A stretch of 64,000 bases of DNA, taken from assembly GCA_910584245.1 (NCBI GenBank), contig CAJTZF010000012.1:1-64000 (forward strand), in the 5' to 3' direction. The DNA is from an uncultured Eubacterium sp. GTDB taxonomy: Bacteria; Bacillota; Clostridia; Lachnospirales; Lachnospiraceae. Position 1 is the stretch's first letter. The number at the start of each line of letters is the position of its first letter. Below the pieces are notes generated by a model. The model worked only from the letters and a program-made list of their open reading frames with translations, made no database searches and had not been told where the DNA came from. Below are positions 34,738-43,165 of this stretch, piece after piece. Position numbers and translations under genes: made by a program.

Positions 34738-34769
34738 GGATTTCCGATTCTTGAAAGCGGGAGAAATCC
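34738..34769 (+). other. Stem-loop in the atpE leader
   Basis: GGATTTC pairs with GAAATCC between atpB and atpE, in the 89-base gap. Such leaders commonly raise the stability or translation of the c-subunit message, which is needed in excess (inference). Confidence 0.4.
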
Positions 34770-34808
34770 CAGAAAATATTATTATTTATTTTTAAGGAGG
34801 ACATTACT

Positions 34809-35066
34809 ATGAATTTTTCAGGAGAAGATTTAATTCGCGCAGCTTCAGCAATTGGAGCAGGTTTGGCAGTTATCGCAGGTATCGGCCCTGGAGTTGGTCA
34901 GGGTATTGCAGCAGGTTATGGTGCAAATGCCGTAGGACGCAACCCGGGTGCGAAGGGTGACATTATGTCTACGATGCTTTTAGGTCAGGCCGTTGCCGAG
35001 ACGACAGGTCTTTACGGTCTTGCAGTAGCGATGATTCTGATGTTTGCAAATCCATTGATTCCGTAA
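34809..35066 (+). CDS. atpE: ATP synthase F0 subunit c, Na+-binding signature
   Basis: An 85-residue hairpin subunit that forms the rotor ring. The sodium-site residues known from Ilyobacter/Acetobacterium c subunits are present: Gln31 (GVGQG), Val62, Glu64, Thr65, Thr66 and Tyr69 (AVAETTGLY). The Glu64/Thr65 plus Gln31 pattern predicts Na+ rather than only H+ coupling. TAAGGAGG lies eight bases upstream of the ATG. Confidence 0.95.
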   Translation: MNFSGEDLIRAASAIGAGLAVIAGIGPGVGQGIAAGYGANAVGRNPGAKGDIMSTMLLGQAVAETTGLYGLAVAMILMFANPLIP

Positions 35067-35130
35067 GTCATATACCGAGATCGGGATATAAATTGAGCCG
35101 CGTGTTATATGCGGAAGAAATGAGGTAGAC

Positions 35131-35649
35131 ATGGGTAATAGAATTTTTGGATTAGATCCGCAGTTATTAGCGGATACAGCAATTACGCTGCTCGCCATGT
35201 TGGTATTGTTTATCCTGCTTTCCTATCTTCTTTTCAACCCGGCAAGGAAGCTGATTCAGAAAAGAAAGGATTTTATTCAGTCGCAGCTGGATGATGCGGC
35301 GAAAGCGCAGGCAGATGCGAAGGAGATGAAGTCCCAGTATGATGAAAGGCTTTCGCAGGTGGACGCTGAGGCGGCGGAACTGCTTGCTGAGGCAAGGCGT
35401 AAAGCCCTCGACAGGGAAAAGGAAATTGTAGACCAGGCATCCGAAGAGGCTCATCAGATCAAGGTGCGTGCGGAAAAAGAAGTCGAGCTTGAAAAGAGCA
35501 GGGTTCGCGACGAAATGAAACAGGAAATGGTTCAGGTTGCGTCTGCGATGGCAGGCAGGTTTGTTGCGGCATCGATGGATGAGGATAAACAGGCACAGCT
35601 CATTGATGAAACATTGAAGGAAATGGGTGATGAGACATGGCAAAATTAG
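35131..35649 (+). CDS. atpF: ATP synthase F0 subunit b
   Basis: A 172-residue peripheral-stalk subunit: one N-terminal membrane helix (about 13-33), then a long charged coiled coil (about 45-160). It connects subunit a to the F1 head through delta. The end overlaps atpH by 13 bases. Confidence 0.94.
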   Translation: MGNRIFGLDPQLLADTAITLLAMLVLFILLSYLLFNPARKLIQKRKDFIQSQLDDAAKAQADAKEMKSQYDERLSQVDAEAAELLAEARRKALDREKEIVDQASEEAHQIKVRAEKEVELEKSRVRDEMKQEMVQVASAMAGRFVAASMDEDKQAQLIDETLKEMGDETWQN

Positions 35650-36182
35650 TTTCGAAGGTATACGGGGATGCGTTGTTTTCTCTCGCGCTGGAGGAAAACA
35701 AGCTGGATGAGGTGTGGGAAGAGGTCAAACTGCTCTCCTCCGCCCTACAGGAAAATAAAGAGTTTACCAATATGATGACACATCCGGACATGACGCAGGA
35801 AAAGGGCCTTGCCTTGCTCGAAGAGGCATTTGGAGGCAAGTTGTCCGACGTTATGATGGGATTTTTTCAGGTTCTCGTGAAAAAGGGACGTTTTAGTGAG
35901 ATATTGTCTGTTTTGGATTATTTCCAGAAAGAAGCGAAGGAGTATAAGAAAATAGGGGTTGTCTATGTGACGACGCCGACCGGGCTTACGAAAGAACAAA
36001 AATCCAGTATCGTGGAGCGGCTTACGCAAATTTCTGGCTACCAGAGCCTTGAGATGAATTACGTAGTGGATCCGGGCCTGCTTGGGGGAATCCGGATTCG
36101 AATCGGGGACAGGGTTGTGGACAACAGCATACAGACGAAACTTGAAGAAATGACGAGAAGTTTAAGTAAGGTCAGGGTATAA
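35637..36182 (+). CDS. atpH: ATP synthase F1 subunit delta
   Basis: A 181-residue stator subunit. The C-terminal signature GGIRIRIGDRVVDNSIQTKLEEM is typical of OSCP/delta. The ATG lies inside the end of atpF, so the two are coupled. Confidence 0.94.
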   Translation: MAKLVSKVYGDALFSLALEENKLDEVWEEVKLLSSALQENKEFTNMMTHPDMTQEKGLALLEEAFGGKLSDVMMGFFQVLVKKGRFSEILSVLDYFQKEAKEYKKIGVVYVTTPTGLTKEQKSSIVERLTQISGYQSLEMNYVVDPGLLGGIRIRIGDRVVDNSIQTKLEEMTRSLSKVRV

Positions 36183-36210
36183 CTTCCAGGAAAGAAGGTG
36201 TTTGTGTAAC

Positions 36211-37719
36211 ATGAATTTAAGACCTGAAGAAATAAGTTCAGTTATTAAAGATGAGATAAAAAAATATAGTACGGAATTCGAAGTGTCGGATGTGGGAACG
36301 GTTATACAGGTTGCCGATGGTATCGCCCGTATTCACGGTTTGGAAAAGGCAATGCAAGGTGAGCTGCTGGAATTTCCAAATGAGATTTATGGAATGGTGT
36401 TGAATCTTGAGGAGGACAACGTAGGAGCTGTTCTGCTTGGAGATGCTTCGAATATTAATGAAGGTGACACAGTTAAGACGACTGGCCGTGTGACAACGGT
36501 TCCGGTCGGGGACGCGATGCTTGGGCGTGTTGTCAATGCCCTTGGCCAGCCGATAGATGGAAAAGGACCAATCAACACGAAAAAGGTCCGTCCGGTGGAG
36601 CGTGTGGCGAGCGGTGTTATTTCCCGTAAGTCCGTAGATACTCCGCTTCAGACAGGTATTAAGGCGATCGACTCAATGGTGCCGATCGGACGTGGACAGC
36701 GTGAGCTGATTATCGGGGACAGACAGACAGGTAAGACGGCGATCGCAGTTGACACGATATTGAACCAGAAGGACCAGGACGTGCTCTGTATTTATGTTGC
36801 GATCGGCCAGAAGGCTTCGACGGTTGCCAACATTGTAAAGACACTCGAGGACAACGGCGCGATGGATTATACGACAGTCGTTGCGTCGACAGCCAGCGAG
36901 CTTGCTCCGCTTCAATATATTGCCCCTTATGCGGGATGTGCGATCGGTGAAGAGTGGATGGAGGCTGGTAAGGATGTCCTTATCATATATGATGATTTGA
37001 CGAAGCATGCTGCGGCATACCGTACACTTGCTTTGCTGCTCCGCCGGCCGCCAGGACGTGAGGCGTATCCGGGAGATGTCTTTTATCTTCACTCGAGACT
37101 TTTGGAACGTGCGGCTAAGCTTTCCGATAAGCTTGGCGGGGGATCCCTCACCGCGCTTCCGATTATCGAGACACAGGCGGGCGATGTGTCAGCATATATT
37201 CCGACAAACGTAATATCTATTACAGATGGACAGATTTACTTAGAGACAGAAATGTTCAACTCTGGTTTTCGTCCGGCCGTGAACCCGGGACTTAGTGTTT
37301 CCCGTGTAGGTGGTTCGGCTCAGATTAAGGCGATGAAGAAGATTGCTGGTCCGATCCGTATCGAGCTTGCCCAGTATCGTGAGCTTGCGGCATTTGCCCA
37401 GTTTGGCTCTGATCTGGATGCCGATACGAAGGAGAAGCTGGACCAGGGTGAAAGAATACGTGAAATTTTGAAACAGGGGCAGTATGCGCCTATGCCGGTA
37501 TGGTATCAGGTTATTATTATTTATGCGGCGACGAAAAAGTACCTGCTTGATATTCCGGTTGAGGACATCCTCACGTTTGAAAAGGAACTCTTTGAGTTTA
37601 TTGATACGAAGTATCCAGAGATTCCGTCGGCCATCCGCGATGAAAAAGAGATTAGCAGCCAGACGGAGGAAAAGCTGGTTCAGGCGATCAAAGAGTTTAA
37701 GCAGCAGTTTATGAGTTAA
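36211..37719 (+). CDS. atpA: ATP synthase F1 subunit alpha
   Basis: A 502-residue subunit with Walker A GDRQTGKT, the PAVNPGLSVSRVGGSAQ signature and the DELSE-like helices of the C-terminal domain. It alternates with beta in the catalytic hexamer. ATG 36211 is used; an in-frame TTG at 36202 is too close to the GAAGG site. Confidence 0.97.
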   Translation: MNLRPEEISSVIKDEIKKYSTEFEVSDVGTVIQVADGIARIHGLEKAMQGELLEFPNEIYGMVLNLEEDNVGAVLLGDASNINEGDTVKTTGRVTTVPVGDAMLGRVVNALGQPIDGKGPINTKKVRPVERVASGVISRKSVDTPLQTGIKAIDSMVPIGRGQRELIIGDRQTGKTAIAVDTILNQKDQDVLCIYVAIGQKASTVANIVKTLEDNGAMDYTTVVASTASELAPLQYIAPYAGCAIGEEWMEAGKDVLIIYDDLTKHAAAYRTLALLLRRPPGREAYPGDVFYLHSRLLERAAKLSDKLGGGSLTALPIIETQAGDVSAYIPTNVISITDGQIYLETEMFNSGFRPAVNPGLSVSRVGGSAQIKAMKKIAGPIRIELAQYRELAAFAQFGSDLDADTKEKLDQGERIREILKQGQYAPMPVWYQVIIIYAATKKYLLDIPVEDILTFEKELFEFIDTKYPEIPSAIRDEKEISSQTEEKLVQAIKEFKQQFMS

Positions 37720-37780
37720 GCCGTGAATGTGTCCGTGTGCGGGAGAAAGAAAAAGCACGCGACAGAATGGAGGATTTATT

Positions 37781-38683
37781 ATGGCCTCGATGAGAGATAT
37801 AAAAAGGCGAAAGGCGAGCATACAAAGTACATCACAGATCACTAAGGCGATGAAGCTTGTTTCGACTGTGAAATTGCAGCATGCCAAAGGCCGGGCAGAG
37901 GAGACGAAGCCCTATTTTGACAAGATGTATGAGACCGTTTCAGGAATGCTTGCAAAATCGCAGAATATAGACCATCCCCTTCTTGTGGAACGAAAGAAGG
38001 ATGGTCCAAAGAAAAAGGGCGTGATCCTCATAAGCTCCAACCGGGGGTTGGCAGGCGGGTATAATTCCAATATTGTAAAGCTTGTGACCCAGGGGGATTT
38101 CCCCGTGGACGATACGATCGTCTTTCCCATCGGACGAAAGGGGTTGGAAGCCGTTCAGCGGTACGGCTATACATGCCGGGGAGATTATTCAGAAGTGATG
38201 AATAACCCGTTGTTTGGCGATGCAGTTTCGATTGGAAAATCCGTTGTGACAGCGATGGAGAGTGGCGAGATTGACGAGGTATATCTGGCATATACGGTGT
38301 TTAAGAATACAGTGACCCATATTCCTACCCTGATTAAAATGCTCCCCTTTACAGAGGAAGATATACGGGAGATGAGCCAGCAGGGCAAAGAGGATGAGAA
38401 TTCGGAAGGGAAGGCTGGTGCCAGGGCATTGATGAATTACGAGCCGGATGAGACGGAGGCTCTTGGCTACATTATACCGATGTATATGAACAGTCTTATA
38501 TTTGGTGCGTTGGTGGAAGCAGTGGCAAGTGAGAACGGGGCCAGAATGCAGGCGATGGATTCTGCTACCAGCAATGCCGAAGAGATGATTGACAAGCTTG
38601 GCCTTCAGTACAACCGGGCAAGACAGTCGGCAATCACTCAGGAATTAACAGAAATTGTCGCCGGAGCATCGGCGATTGAATAG
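37781..38683 (+). CDS. atpG: ATP synthase F1 subunit gamma
   Basis: A 300-residue central-stalk subunit: N-terminal coiled coil ASMRDIKRRKASIQSTSQITKAMKLVSTVK and C-terminal NAEEMIDKLGLQYNRARQSAITQELTEIVAGASA. ATG 37781 follows TGGAGG; the open frame from 37727 extends into the gap after atpA. Confidence 0.96.
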   Translation: MASMRDIKRRKASIQSTSQITKAMKLVSTVKLQHAKGRAEETKPYFDKMYETVSGMLAKSQNIDHPLLVERKKDGPKKKGVILISSNRGLAGGYNSNIVKLVTQGDFPVDDTIVFPIGRKGLEAVQRYGYTCRGDYSEVMNNPLFGDAVSIGKSVVTAMESGEIDEVYLAYTVFKNTVTHIPTLIKMLPFTEEDIREMSQQGKEDENSEGKAGARALMNYEPDETEALGYIIPMYMNSLIFGALVEAVASENGARMQAMDSATSNAEEMIDKLGLQYNRARQSAITQELTEIVAGASAIE

Positions 38684-38703
38684 AAAGGAGTGAATAAATC
38701 ACA

Positions 38704-40104
38704 ATGGCAGAAAATAAAGCTGGAAACTGCTCTGGAGTGATCACTCAGATTATAGGTGCAGTACTTGACATCCGATTTCAGGAAGGCGCGCTTCCGGAAA
38801 TCTATGATGCGATTCGTATAACGACGAAAGAGGGAGAAAAGCTTATCGTGGAGGTGGCCCAGCATCTCGGTGACGATACGGTGCGTTGTATCGCTATGGG
38901 ACCTACGGACGGACTTGTGCGGGGAATGGAAGCTGTGTCCACCGGATCGCCGATTGCAGTGCCTGTGGGAGAAGCTACGCTTGGTAGGATGTTCAATGTT
39001 CTGGGAGATCCGATTGATGAAAAAGCGCCTCCAAAGGTAAAGGAGTATCACCCCATCCACCGGAAAGCGCCGGCATTCGAAGAGCAGTCGACCCAGGCAG
39101 AGATGCTGGAGACAGGTATTAAGGTTGTTGACCTTCTCTGTCCTTACCAGAAGGGTGGAAAGATTGGTCTGTTTGGTGGAGCCGGAGTAGGGAAGACGGT
39201 ACTGATCCAGGAATTGATTACAAATATAGCGACCGAGCACGGTGGTTATTCGGTATTTACAGGGGTTGGAGAGCGGACGAGAGAGGGAAATGACCTCTAT
39301 TATGAGATGATTGAGTCCGGTGTTATCGACAAGACGACGATGGTGTTCGGCCAGATGAACGAGCCGCCGGGAGCGAGAATGCGAGTGGGACTTGCCGGGC
39401 TTACAATGGCGGAGTATTTCCGTGATAAGGCGGGGAAAGACGTACTTCTTTTTATTGATAATATTTTCCGTTTTACGCAGGCAGGATCCGAGGTGTCAGC
39501 GCTTTTAGGACGTATGCCGAGTGCGGTGGGTTACCAGCCGACGTTGCAGACGGAGATGGGTGCCCTTCAGGAGAGAATTACCTCGACGAAGAGCGGATCT
39601 ATCACATCTGTGCAGGCGGTATATGTGCCGGCGGATGACTTGACCGACCCGGCGCCGGCGACGACGTTTGCCCATCTGGATGCAACGACCGTTCTTGACC
39701 GCTCTATTTCAGAGCTTGGTATTTATCCGGCGGTAGATCCGCTTGGTTCTACCTCCCGTATCCTTGACCCGCGCATTGTAGGTGATGAGCATTACCGCGT
39801 GGCGCGTGGTGTCCAGGAAATTTTGCAGCGGTACAAAGAACTTCAGGATATCATTGCTATTCTCGGTATGGACGAACTTTCAGAGGATGAGAAAATGCTC
39901 GTAAACCGTGCGAGAAAGGTACAGAGATTTTTATCCCAGCCGTTCTTTGTGGCAGAGCAGTTTACTGGCCTGGAAGGAAAATATGTACCTATTTCAGAAA
40001 CCATCCGCGGATTTAAGGAAATTCTGGAGGGTAAGCATGATGATATTCCAGAGGGCGCATTTTTGAATGCAGGAACGATTGATGACGTGATTGCCAGAAA
40101 ATAA
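38704..40104 (+). CDS. atpD: ATP synthase F1 subunit beta
   Basis: A 466-residue catalytic subunit with Walker A GGAGVGKT, GERTREGND, LLFIDNIFRFTQAGSEVSALLGRMPSAVGYQPTL, and the DELSEDEK motif near the C-terminus. The start follows AAAGGAGTGAATAAATCACA. Confidence 0.97.
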   Translation: MAENKAGNCSGVITQIIGAVLDIRFQEGALPEIYDAIRITTKEGEKLIVEVAQHLGDDTVRCIAMGPTDGLVRGMEAVSTGSPIAVPVGEATLGRMFNVLGDPIDEKAPPKVKEYHPIHRKAPAFEEQSTQAEMLETGIKVVDLLCPYQKGGKIGLFGGAGVGKTVLIQELITNIATEHGGYSVFTGVGERTREGNDLYYEMIESGVIDKTTMVFGQMNEPPGARMRVGLAGLTMAEYFRDKAGKDVLLFIDNIFRFTQAGSEVSALLGRMPSAVGYQPTLQTEMGALQERITSTKSGSITSVQAVYVPADDLTDPAPATTFAHLDATTVLDRSISELGIYPAVDPLGSTSRILDPRIVGDEHYRVARGVQEILQRYKELQDIIAILGMDELSEDEKMLVNRARKVQRFLSQPFFVAEQFTGLEGKYVPISETIRGFKEILEGKHDDIPEGAFLNAGTIDDVIARK

Positions 40105-40135
40105 TGTGTTAGTTTCATATAGACGGTAATACAAG

Positions 40136-40151
40136 GCATACATGCGTATGC
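40136..40151 (+). repeat. atpC leader inverted repeat, shared with fabF
   Basis: GCATACATGCGTATGC with 6-bp arms, followed by AGAAATGGAG (ribosome site) and ATG 40167. It differs from the fabF leader element (10302-10317, minus strand) at a single position and keeps the same AGAAATG tail and distance to the start. Confidence 0.55.
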
Positions 40152-40166
40152 AGAAATGGAGTAATT

Positions 40167-40589
40167 ATGGCAGATCTCAAAAAATTTCACCTGGAAGTCA
40201 TTTCCCCGGAGCGGGTGTTTTACACTGGTGATGTTGAGATGGTTGAGCTGACAACGACAGAGGGGGATATCGGTATTTACGCAGATCATATCCCGCTCAC
40301 ATCTATTGTAGCTCCTGGGGTTCTCACGATCACAGAGTCTTCTGGTGGTGATGGATTAAAGGAAGCAGCAGTGCTGGAAGGATTTCTTGAGATCCTCCCG
40401 GACAAGATGACGATTCTTGCCCAATCTTGCGAATGGCCCGAGGAAATTGATATGAATCGCGCGATCGAAGCGAGAGCGAGGGCTGAGAGGCGGCTTAAGA
40501 GCACAGATGCCAATATCAATATGGCAAGGGCGGAGCTGGCTCTTCGCAAATCACTGGTGAGAATTCACCTGGCGGAAAGCAGGAAATAA
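40167..40589 (+). CDS. atpC: ATP synthase F1 subunit epsilon
   Basis: A 140-residue subunit: N-terminal beta sandwich (FHLEVISPERVFYTGDVEMVELTTTEGDIGIYADH) and C-terminal helical hairpin rich in Arg and Ala (ARARAERRLKSTDANINMARAELALRKSLVRIH). It links the central stalk and inhibits hydrolysis. Last gene of the operon. Confidence 0.95.
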   Translation: MADLKKFHLEVISPERVFYTGDVEMVELTTTEGDIGIYADHIPLTSIVAPGVLTITESSGGDGLKEAAVLEGFLEILPDKMTILAQSCEWPEEIDMNRAIEARARAERRLKSTDANINMARAELALRKSLVRIHLAESRK

Positions 40590-40593
40590 AAGC

Positions 40594-40619
40594 AGAGGCT
40601 GTCTTTTGTGACAGCCTCT
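40594..40619 (+). terminator. Hairpin after atpC
   Basis: AGAGGCTGTC pairs perfectly with GACAGCCTCT around TTTTGT, but only TT follows. It may work together with the stronger hairpin at 40686. Confidence 0.5.
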
Positions 40620-40685
40620 TAGACTGTAGACAAAGTAGAATGTATGTGGCATATATGAAGGATACGGAGCATTTTGTAGAAAAAG

Positions 40686-40718
40686 CGGCGCTAGGACTTA
40701 AGTCCTAACACCGTTTTT
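40686..40718. terminator. Bidirectional terminator between atpC and the flagellin gene
   Basis: CGG-x-x-TAGGACTT pairs with AAGTCCTA-x-x-CCG; A-run on the left and T5 on the right allow termination in both directions. It lies between the convergent atp operon and the minus-strand flagellin gene. Confidence 0.7.
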
Positions 40719-40750
40719 CATACCTGTTTTTTGTGACAGATTGTAATAAA

Positions 40751-41521
40751 TTAAGCGTAGAATAAGGAAAATCTCTGTTTCTCCTGCTCCTGCTGTTTTC
40801 TTTGCAACATGATCTGATATGACTGCAATAGTTTTTCTTTATCCATTTCGGAAGCTGCTTTCGCAATATCCGTATCTTCTAATCTGCTTGAAGCTGAGGT
40901 TAGATTGATGGAAGCAATCGCATTATAAGCAATTGTAAAGTCAATTGCATTGCTCTGTGCCCCAATGACACTGCGATTGGAAGAAACTTTGCTCAGTGCA
41001 TTATCAATTGTATCGACAGAAAAGTTTCCCGTTACATCAAAGTCTGCGATTCCCAGTGCCTGCAGGGTGGAATCCCCGATGTTTAGCATAAGGCCGGAAC
41101 CATTTGGACCGGTTGCAATGTACCCGTCGTTGTAAGAACCATCCAACAGCTTTTTGCGATTGAATTCAGTATTGTTTGCAATGTCTGAAATGCCTTGCTT
41201 GAGCTGGTCGATCTCATCCTGGATCATCTGACGGTCCTCGTCTGACAGGACTGCGGTATTCGATGCCTGGATGGCAAGCTCGCGCATTTTCTGAAGATTA
41301 TCTGCAATGCCATCCATAGCGCCATCTGCTACATTCAAAAGAGATTTTGCATCCTGCGCATTGCGCTCTCCCATATTTAGTCCGTTTATCTGTGCATTTT
41401 GTTTTTCGACAATCGCCATTTCAGATGCGCCATCTGCTGCACTCTGAAGCTTAATTCCGCTGGCGATCTGGCTCAAGGAACTGGAATAAGCGCTTCCTGC
41501 TACTCCTGAAATACTGCTCAT
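40751..41521 (-). CDS. Short atypical flagellin-family protein
   Basis: A 256-residue protein with flagellin core signatures: SAADGASEMAIVEKQNAQINGLN, AKSLLNVADGAMDGIADNLQKMRELAIQASN, ISDIANNTEFNRKKLLDG, and a C-terminal helix (IGAQSNAIDFTIAYNAIASINLTSASSRLEDTDIA). It lacks about the first 20 residues of the usual D0 segment, starting SSISGVAGSAYSSS. It also ends in a Gln/Lys-rich tail (MLQRKQQEQEKQRFSLFYA) in place of the usual polymerisation end. It may be a minor or specialised filament protein; assembly into flagella is uncertain. AAAGGAGG precedes the ATG, and an extended -10 (TGGTATACT) lies near 41580. Confidence 0.82.
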   Translation of the reverse strand: MSSISGVAGSAYSSSLSQIASGIKLQSAADGASEMAIVEKQNAQINGLNMGERNAQDAKSLLNVADGAMDGIADNLQKMRELAIQASNTAVLSDEDRQMIQDEIDQLKQGISDIANNTEFNRKKLLDGSYNDGYIATGPNGSGLMLNIGDSTLQALGIADFDVTGNFSVDTIDNALSKVSSNRSVIGAQSNAIDFTIAYNAIASINLTSASSRLEDTDIAKAASEMDKEKLLQSYQIMLQRKQQEQEKQRFSLFYA

Positions 41522-41655
41522 ACGTATCCCTCCTTTCTCAACATATAAAAAGATAAGTTTGTTTTTTTATAACAGTATACCACAATTTACCTCCCATGAG
41601 AAGAGAAAATTGAATAAAAATAGGCGCATTTATATGGGACACATAGTTCTGTATC

Positions 41656-41684
41656 TTGTAATTCAAATCCGTTTGTTGTATAAT
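41656..41684 (+). promoter_or_regulatory. Promoter of the symporter gene
   Basis: TTGTAA (41656-41661), 17 bp, TATAAT (41679-41684), 45 bases upstream of the start. The rest of the 207-base gap holds the divergent flagellin promoter. Confidence 0.75.
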
Positions 41685-41728
41685 AAATGCATTACTGTGA
41701 AATATCAGCAGGACGGAGGAAAAAACAT

Positions 41729-43132
41729 ATGGAAAAATCAAAAAGGCACTCCTTTTCCGGCTCAATTGGATTTGTGCTGGCAGCGGCGGGAAGTGCAGTA
41801 GGACTCGGAAACATATGGAGGTTTCCGTATTTGGCAGCGAGAGATGGCGGCGGCATGTTTCTCGTTATTTATTTAATTTTAGCGTTGACATTTGGTTTTA
41901 CCCTGCTTATTACAGAGGTTGCCATTGGGCGGAAGACGAAACAAAGTCCAATTACGGCATATGGGAAGATACATAAAAAATGGAAGGGGCTCGGTGTGCT
42001 TTCCAGTCTCGTGCCAGTTATCATCATGCCGTATTACTGTGTGATCGGGGGATGGGTGCTCAAGTATTTCTTTATATACCTCACAGGGAATGGATCCGCA
42101 GCGGTAGAAGAGAGCTTTTTTAACTCGTTTATTTCTGGGAATTCGGAACCGGTTATTATGATGGTCATATTTCTGCTTGCGGTAGCCATCGTTGTTTTCA
42201 GGGGTGTCAACAAGGGAATTGAATCCTTTTCGAAAGTTCTTATGCCAATTTTGATTGTGCTTGTAATTATTATAGCGGTATTTTCCATTACAATCCGGCA
42301 CACGGATGAGACCGGTGTCACGAGAACGGGCTTGCAGGGCCTGGCCATTTATTTGATCCCTGATTTTACGGGGATGACGGTAAGCCGCTTTTTTTCAGTC
42401 TTGTTTGACGCTATGGGGCAGCTGTTTTTCAGCTTGAGTGTCGCGATGGGAATTATGATTGCATATGGCTCCTATGTCCGTGATGATGCTGATCTCAAGA
42501 AGTCCATCAACCAGATCGAGATTTTTGATACGGTTGTGGCATTTTTGGCAGGTGTTATGATTATTCCCGCTGTTTATACGTTTTCTGGCAGAGAGGGAAT
42601 GGATGTTTCCGGCCCGGGCTTGATGTTTGTGCTTCTCCCTAAAATCTTTTCATCTATGGGTGGGATTGGGAATGTAATCGGCTGCCTGTTTTTTGCTATG
42701 GTGTTGTTTGCGGCGCTGACGAGCGCGGTTTCAATTATGGAAGCCATTGTATCGAGTTTGATGGACCGCTTTAAGTTTTCCAGGATGAAGGCGGCTTCTG
42801 TCGAGGTGGGAATAGCTGCGATTGCCGGACTTTTTGTATGCCTGGGGTATAACCGGCTGTACTTTGAGCTTCCGTTACCGAATGGAAAGACCGCTCAGAT
42901 TCTTGATGTTATGGATTATGTCAGCAATAATATTTTCATGCCGCTTGTCGCAATCGGTACATGTATACTCGTGGGTTGGATCATGAAACCGAAGTTAGTC
43001 ATAGATGAGGTCGAGAAGACGGGATGCAAAATGGGCAGAAAACGGCTTTATTCTGTTATGTTGAAATTCGTTGCGCCCATTTTGCTCCTGGTTCTCTTTT
43101 TGAATTCGATTGGGGTTCTGACTATTATATAG
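41729..43132 (+). CDS. Neurotransmitter:sodium symporter family transporter
   Basis: A 467-residue membrane protein of the NSS/SNF (LeuT-like) family, with the helix 1 signature GSAVGLGNIWRFPYLAARDGGG and about eleven to twelve transmembrane segments. The family uses Na+ to import amino acids or related amines; the substrate is unknown. It fits a cell that maintains a sodium gradient through Rnf and the Na+-type ATP synthase. ATG 41729 follows ACGGAGG. Confidence 0.92.
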   Translation: MEKSKRHSFSGSIGFVLAAAGSAVGLGNIWRFPYLAARDGGGMFLVIYLILALTFGFTLLITEVAIGRKTKQSPITAYGKIHKKWKGLGVLSSLVPVIIMPYYCVIGGWVLKYFFIYLTGNGSAAVEESFFNSFISGNSEPVIMMVIFLLAVAIVVFRGVNKGIESFSKVLMPILIVLVIIIAVFSITIRHTDETGVTRTGLQGLAIYLIPDFTGMTVSRFFSVLFDAMGQLFFSLSVAMGIMIAYGSYVRDDADLKKSINQIEIFDTVVAFLAGVMIIPAVYTFSGREGMDVSGPGLMFVLLPKIFSSMGGIGNVIGCLFFAMVLFAALTSAVSIMEAIVSSLMDRFKFSRMKAASVEVGIAAIAGLFVCLGYNRLYFELPLPNGKTAQILDVMDYVSNNIFMPLVAIGTCILVGWIMKPKLVIDEVEKTGCKMGRKRLYSVMLKFVAPILLLVLFLNSIGVLTII

Positions 43133-43165
43133 TGAATGTGGGTCAGGGAATGTTGCCCCGTCCTG

